Positions 1 through 6,600 of a stretch of 16,285 nucleotides of DNA are shown here, piece by piece; the stretch's first letter is position 1; each line of letters starts with the position of its first letter. The stretch lies in the NCBI GenBank assembly GCA_030432015.1, contig JAUIHJ010000076.1, positions 1 through 16,285 of the forward strand, given 5' to 3'. Made by a program: the position numbers and the translations under genes. Origin of the DNA: a bacterium (lineage in GTDB: Bacteria; Planctomycetota; Planctomycetia; Pirellulales; Pirellulaceae). Under the pieces are notes generated by a model. The model worked only from the letters and a program-made list of their open reading frames with translations, did no database searches and was not told the DNA's origin.

Positions 1-2
1 AC

Positions 3-630
3 CTGTATGGCCCGACCGAGACAACGGTGTGGTCCACGGCCCAGAGGGTCCAACCTGGATCCGCGCCAATTTCGATTGGACGGCCGATCGACAACACCAG
101 CATCTACGTCCTGGATCCGCAGCTCCATCCGCTCCCGGTCGGTGTGCCCGGCGATTTGTACATCGGTGGCGCCGGGGTCACACGTGGTTACATGGGCCGC
201 CCGGCACTGTCGGCCGAACGGTTTATCCCCGATCCGTTCACCGCCGTGCCTGGGGCGCGTCTCTACGTGACCGGGGACATCGCTCGGTGGCGGCCGGATG
301 GAACCCTGGAATACCTGGGCCGCAGCGATCATCAGGTAAAACTCCGCGGCTTCCGCATCGAACTGGGCGAAATCGAAGCGGTGTTGGGTGAACATGCCTC
401 CGTCAAACAGGTCGTGGTCGTACCTCGCGAGGACGTCAGCCAGGATCAGCGTCTGGTGGCCTACGTGGTGACCCACAACGGTGCGCCGATTCCAGTCGCC
501 GAATTCCGGAGTCTGGCCGAACAGACATTGCCGCACTATATGGCACCATCCGCCTACCTGTTCTTGGACACGCTACCGCTGACACCCAACGGAAAGGTGG
601 ACCGCAAGTCGCTCCCCATGCCGGAAGGCG
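3..630 (+). other. Adenylation (A) domain 1, C-terminal part
   Basis: Only the part from motif A5 onward is in the window: LYGPTETTVW (A5), LYIGGAGVTRGY (A6), LYVTGDIARW (A7), KLRGFRIELGEIEAVL (A8) and LTPNGKVDRKSLP (A10, with its lysine at 594-596). It activates an amino acid as the aminoacyl-AMP for loading onto the adjacent PCP. Most of the substrate pocket lies upstream. The visible pocket positions are Val-330 and Trp-331 (GrsA numbering) and the A10 lysine. Trp-331 occurs in glycine codes, but this is too little for a prediction. Its A5 motif is the canonical type, unlike the two later A domains. Confidence 0.95.
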
Positions 631-3600
631 AGCGACAAGTTGAAGACGTTTTCGTCGCCCCACGAAATGAGTTGGAACAGCAGATCGCCGGCGTGTGGCG
701 AGACGTGCTGCGCCTGGATAAGGTCGGCATTCGCGACAACTTCTTTGACCTCGGTGGGCACTCGCTACTGGTCGTGCAGGTTCATCGAAAGCTGAAGGCC
801 CTGTTCGGTCCTGATCTATCCATGATGGACCTCTTTCAGTTTCCGTCGATCGAAGCGTTGGCCAAGCATCTTGGCGGTGCAGGCGGTGAACGCGCTTTTG
901 CCGGCGAGGCCCAACGACGTATCCAAGACGCACAAGCGACGAACGTTGCCGCGCATGCGGTCGCGATCATCGGGATGGCGGGGCGCTTGCCCGGGGCAGC
1001 GAATGTCGCCTCATTCTGGGAAAACCTCAGCAGCGGCGAAGAATCGATCACATTCTTCACCGATGAGGAACTGGCGGCCGCCGGCGTGCCTCGCGAAACG
1101 CTGGCGAACCCGCGTTACGTCAAGGCCAAGGGCTATCTGGCCGACACCGACATGTTCGACGCCGCCTTCTTTCATTTTTCGCCGCACGACGCCGAGTTTC
1201 TCGATCCACAACAGCGGCTGTTCCTGGAGTGCTCGTGGGAGGCACTGGAAACCGCCGGCTATGATCCACAGTCATACGATGGACTGATCGGCATGTACGC
1301 TGGGTCGAGTATGAATTCGTACATGCTCAGCTACTTGGCCCATCACGCCGGTCGTGCCGATCTGATGGCGTCGATGGCCAACTTCGTGTACGGGGACAAG
1401 GATCACCTGGCGACTCGAACGTCGTATCTTCTAGATCTGCATGGGCCGAGCGTTACCGTACAGACAGCGTGTTCCACGTCACTGGTGGCGATCCATCAAG
1501 CGTGTCGAAGCCTGTTGGACCGAGATTGCGACCTGGCCATGGCTGGCGGCGTTTCCGTGACGGTCCCAACGAAAACCGGGTACATGTACCAACCGGAAAG
1601 CATCGGGTCGCCTGACGGACATTGTCGAACGTTTGATGCGCGGGCTGAAGGAACGCTGGTTGGCAACGGCGCCGGCGTCGTCGTGTTGAAGCGGCTTGAC
1701 GAGGCGATCGCGGACGGGGACGAGATCTACGCGGTCATCCGCGGCACGGCGATCAACAACGACGGCTCGCAAAAGGTCGGCTACACGGCGCCCAGCATTG
1801 ACGGGCAAGCCGCGGTGATCGCGCTGGCACAGGCCCGCGCCGGGGTCGAGCCCTCATCGATTCGTTACATCGAGGCCCACGGTACGGGCACGCTGTTAGG
1901 TGACCCGATCGAAGTCCGAGCTCTCACGCGCGTGTTCCGGGAACAATCCCAACAAAACCAGCATTGCGCTCTGGGCTCCGTGAAAACGAACTTTGGCCAT
2001 CTTGACGCGGCGGCCGGGGTCGCCGGTCTCATGAAGACGGCCCTGGCACTGAAGCATCGCAAGATTCCGCCGAGCTTGAATTTCGAGGAGCCGAACCCGG
2101 AGATTGACTTTGCCGACAGCCCGTTCTTCGTGAACACCGAACTGCGTGACTGGGACGCCGACGGCGCGACGCCGCGGCGGGCGGGCGTCAGCTCGTTTGG
2201 AATCGGCGGCACCAATGCGCATGCCATTTTGGAGGAGGCGCCCGAGCCGCCTCCCTCGACGCCGGCCCAGCCGTGGCAGTTGCTACCGCTATCGGCGAAG
2301 TCACCAGCGGCCCTGGACGAAGCCACGACCAACCTGGCCAACTTTCTGGAACAACATCCCCAGGCAAATCTGGCGGACGTCGCGTTCACACTGCAAGTCG
2401 GTCGTTCGCAGTTCCCGCACCGACAGGCGGTTGTCGCGAGCGACGCCCAAGATGCGATTGCGACGCTCCGCGGCGCGTCCCCGAATTGGAAGCAGTCGCA
2501 CTTCTCCGAAGCGCGCGACACGGAAGTCGTCTTCCTGTTTCCCGGCCAGTCGGCACAACACCCCAACATGGCGCGCGAGCTGTACGAACGTGAGGCGATC
2601 GTTCGTACAGCGATCGACCACTGCTGCCAGACGCTTGAGTCTGAACTGAACCTTGACCTGCGCACGGTCATCTTTCCGGACATCGATGATACGCAGGCTG
2701 CCGAACGACTGACGCGAACATCACTTGCCCAGCCGGCGATCTTTGTCATCGAATATGCCTTGGCGCAGCTGTGGTCAAGCTGGGGTGTGCGCCCCGCGGC
2801 ATGTGTCGGCCATAGCATCGGAGAGTACGTTGCCGCGTGCCTGGCGGGCGTGTTCGATGTCGATGACGCATTGCGGTTGGTCGCCACTCGCGGGCGCCTC
2901 ATGGACCGCATTCCGCCAGGCAGCATGCTTGCCGTCCCGTTGAGCGAAGCAGATGTGCAGCCGTGGTTGTCAAAGGACATTGCCTTGGCCGCGGTCAACG
3001 GCCCTTCCCTTTGCGTGTTGGCCGGGCCCGTCGAACACATCGATCGCTTGGACGCGCAGCTGCAGGCCAAGGGGATTCAACCGATCCGACTGCACGCCTC
3101 GCACGCGTTTCATTCGGCGATGATGGACCCGATCCTGGATGAGTTCGGACGGTACGTGGCCGGCTTCGAATTGCGTGAACCGACCGTGCCGTACGTCTCC
3201 AATGTGACCGGAACATGGATCGAGCCGTCCGAGCCGGTCGATCCACAATACTGGGTCGATCACCTTCGCCGAACCGTCCGTTTCTCGGAAAGCCTCGACC
3301 AACTGCTTGCCGATCCGACTCGGTCCGTACTGGAAGTTGGACCGGGCCGAACGCTCAGTTCTCTGGCACAAATGCACCCTGCCTGTGGCGTCGAGCGGAT
3401 CGTCACAGCATCACTTCGCCACCCGCACGAAGACCATGCGGATGCGGCCTGTCTGCTGCGCGCCGCCGGTCGGTTGTGGATGGCCGGCGCACCAGTCAAT
3501 TGGCGTGCTGTCCACGGCGATTCCAGCCGCCGTCGCATTCCCTTGCCAACCTATCCTTTTCAGCGTCAATCTTACTGGTTCGACCTTGCTTCTGACCGCC

Positions 3601-6600
3601 AGGGAAAAGGCGCGACCCCGCGCATCGAGGGAAAGATCGCCGACGTTGCACAGTGGTTGTACACTCCCGGCTGGAAGACGTTGCCACCCGTTACGCCGGT
3701 TGTCGTCGACGAAGTGAACGAGACTGGGACACGCTTCCTCGTTTTCCTGGATTCAAAGGGGGTCGGAGCATTACTGTCGTCACGACTCGTCGGACTGGGC
3801 CACGACGTTGTCACGGTGGATAAGGGCCGCGCATTCCGGCGAACGGGCGACCGATCCTTTGTCATCAACCCCGATATGGCCGATGATTATGCCGCGATTT
3901 GGCAGACCATGGCGGCTGACGCTGGTGTGCCACAAACGGTGGTTCATCTCTGGAGCCTCACGGACGACGCCGAAACGCCCGACGATCTTGCGGCCTTCGA
4001 CGACGCGCAGCGCCTGGGCATGTACAGCCTGTTGCACATGGCCCGCGCCCTGTCCGCACACGCGCAACCAACCCGCGTTGCAGTGATCGCCAACAACTCC
4101 CAATCCGTGCTCGCCGGCGACGTGCTGTGCCCAGAAAAATCGACGCTCGAATCCGCGTGCCTGGTGATTCCGCAAGAGATGCCGGGGGTTACAACAACCT
4201 ATTGCGACGTCTGCTTACCGCCGCCGGAGTCAACAGAACTGCCATGGCTTACGGAGCACTTATCGTTCGAACTTGCGGCGCCTGAGCCGGAACGTGTCGT
4301 CGCTTACCGTGGCCGTCAGCGGTGGGCACCGCTGTGGGAACGCTTGAACCCCGCCGAGAACGCGGGCGCGGCGCCCCGCATCCGGCAAGGCGGCGTCTAT
4401 CTGATCACCGGTGGCTTGGGGGGCGTCGGATTCGTGTTGGCAGAGCGACTGGCGAGCATCGGCGACGTGAAGCTGATCATGGTTGGCCGGTCCGAATTGC
4501 CGCCTGAGCCGGAATGGTCGACCTGGCTGGACAACCATGATGCCGACGACCCGATCAGCCTTCGGCTCAAGCGCGCACAGGCCCTGCAGGCTCGCGGCGC
4601 TAACGTTGAATACTTCGCCGCGGATGTCGCCGACGAATCGCGGATGCAGCAGGTGATGGAGGAGATCGACGCACGCGAGGGTAGGCTCAACGGCGTGATC
4701 TACGCGGCTGGAAAACTCGGACACGAGACATTTCAGCTCATCGGTGACCTCGACGCAGCGAAATGTGCCGACCAGTTCCGAGCCAAAGTTCACGGCCTGA
4801 TGGTACTCGACCGGATCCTCGGAGACCGCCCGCTCGACTTTTGCGTGTTGACGTCGTCGCTCTCCGCCGTGCTGGGAGGGCTGGGCTACTGCGCCTACGC
4901 GGCGGCGAACCGCTATATGGATGCCTTTGTGGCCTGGCGAAATGCCCACCGCCGCCAGGCGTGGACGAGCGTCAATTGGGACGCCTGGAATCTGACGGGG
5001 GAACCGGTCGACACCAGCGATGGCGGTCTGGCCAGCTTCGCGATCACGCCTGCTGAGGGCGTGCAAGCATTCGAATCGATTCTGGGTCTGCCACAGCTCA
5101 GCCCTGTGATCGTGTCGACCGGTGACCTGGACGCCCGGCTGGACCAATGGGTGAGGAAGAACAGGCGCCGGTCCAGCGACGCATTCGTTGACCAGCCGAC
5201 CGGGAGCCGCCACGCGCGTCCCAGTCTCCGGAACGAATTCGTAGCGCCCCAGACACCCAACGAGAAGTTGCTGGCACAGGTTTGGTGCGCGTTGTTTCGG
5301 TTCGACGAGGTTGGAACGCAGGATGACTTCTTTGAACTGGGTGGTCATTCGTTACTTGCCTTACAGATGCTGGAACGGGTGCGTGCCGAAACGGGTGCCA
5401 ACCTGTCGCTCGCGATCTTGTTTGATCATCGCACGATTGAGAGCCTGGCGGCATTGATGGACGCCAACGCCAGCGCAGACACGAGCGCCCCGGACGGGAC
5501 GGCCGGCATCCCCGCGGCGCTGGTCATTCCACCGCTCGTCCCTGCCCCACGTGGCAACGAAATCCCACTGTCGTTCGCCCAGGAAGGCGCGTGGTTTATT
5601 CGACAGCTGCAGCCGGACGCACCATTCAATATCGCGATTCCACTTCGCCTACGAGGCACGCTGGAGTTTGATAGTCTGCAGGCGTCCGTGACGGAAATTG
5701 TCCGCCGCCATGAATCCTTGCGAACCACGTTCGACGCCGTCGGTGGCCGCCCCTTCCAGGTGATTCACGAGCCGGCCGAAGTGCCCCTCCCCGTCATCGA
5801 CTTGACTGGCATCTCCGCGCCGGAACTCGTAGGGGAGTTGCAGAGCCGCGTCGTCGAACAAGTCCAGACGCAGTTTGACCTCCAGCAAGGTCCGCTGTTT
5901 CAAATGCCTGTGCTGCGACTGGCGGACGACGACCATGTGCTGCTGTTTGTCGTCAACCACGTCGCATTCGATGGCTGGTCGACTCGGCTCTTCGCCCAGG
6001 AACTCTCCGCTCTCTATGACGCCCACAAGCTGAATCGTGACGTTTCGCTCGCCCCGCTACCGGTCCAATATGCCGATTACGCGGTCTGGCAACGCGACTT
6101 GTTGCGCGGCGAGTTTTACGATCAGCAACTCGGTTACTGGACGGATCAGCTTGCCGACTGTCCGCCGGAACTGCACCTGACCACCGACCGACCGGCGGGT
6201 GACGCGCTGTTCCGTGGCGATGTCGTTTCGCGGTCGATGCCGAAAGAGCTTGGTGCTGCCTTGCGGACTCTGGCCAATCAAGAAGGGGTCACCCTCTTCA
6301 TGCTCTTGCTGGCCGCGTACAAAACACTGCTGATGCGCTACGTCGGGCAGGAGGATCTGGTGGTGGGCACGCCGATCGCCAACCGCAATCAGGAGGAAAT
6401 GGCGGACGTCATTGGTTTCTGCGTCAATCTGCTCCCCTTGCGAACTAACTTGACCGGCAACCCTTCGTTTCGCGAGCTGATGCGCCGAGAACGGGACGTC
6501 TGCCTGAGCGGCTACAGCCACCAGGAATTGCCATTCGGAAAGTTGGTTCAAGAATTGGATCCAGCCCGCGGCGTGGGACACTCGCCCTTCTTCCAGGTGC

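Noticed and set aside
27..29. GTG as the start of gene 1
   Set aside because: The frame is open to the window edge and the preceding codons encode the A5 motif, so this is an internal valine codon.
1865..3070. Long reading frame of 401 codons on the minus strand
   Set aside because: It lies wholly opposite KS-AT coding with intact catalytic motifs, and its translation shows no recognisable domain. Long antisense frames are expected in GC-rich DNA.
3590..4380. Possible dehydratase domain between AT and KR of gene 1
   Set aside because: No HxxxGxxxxP motif is seen; the region reads as the KR structural subdomain beginning WLYTPGW. The same holds for 11515-12330 in gene 2.
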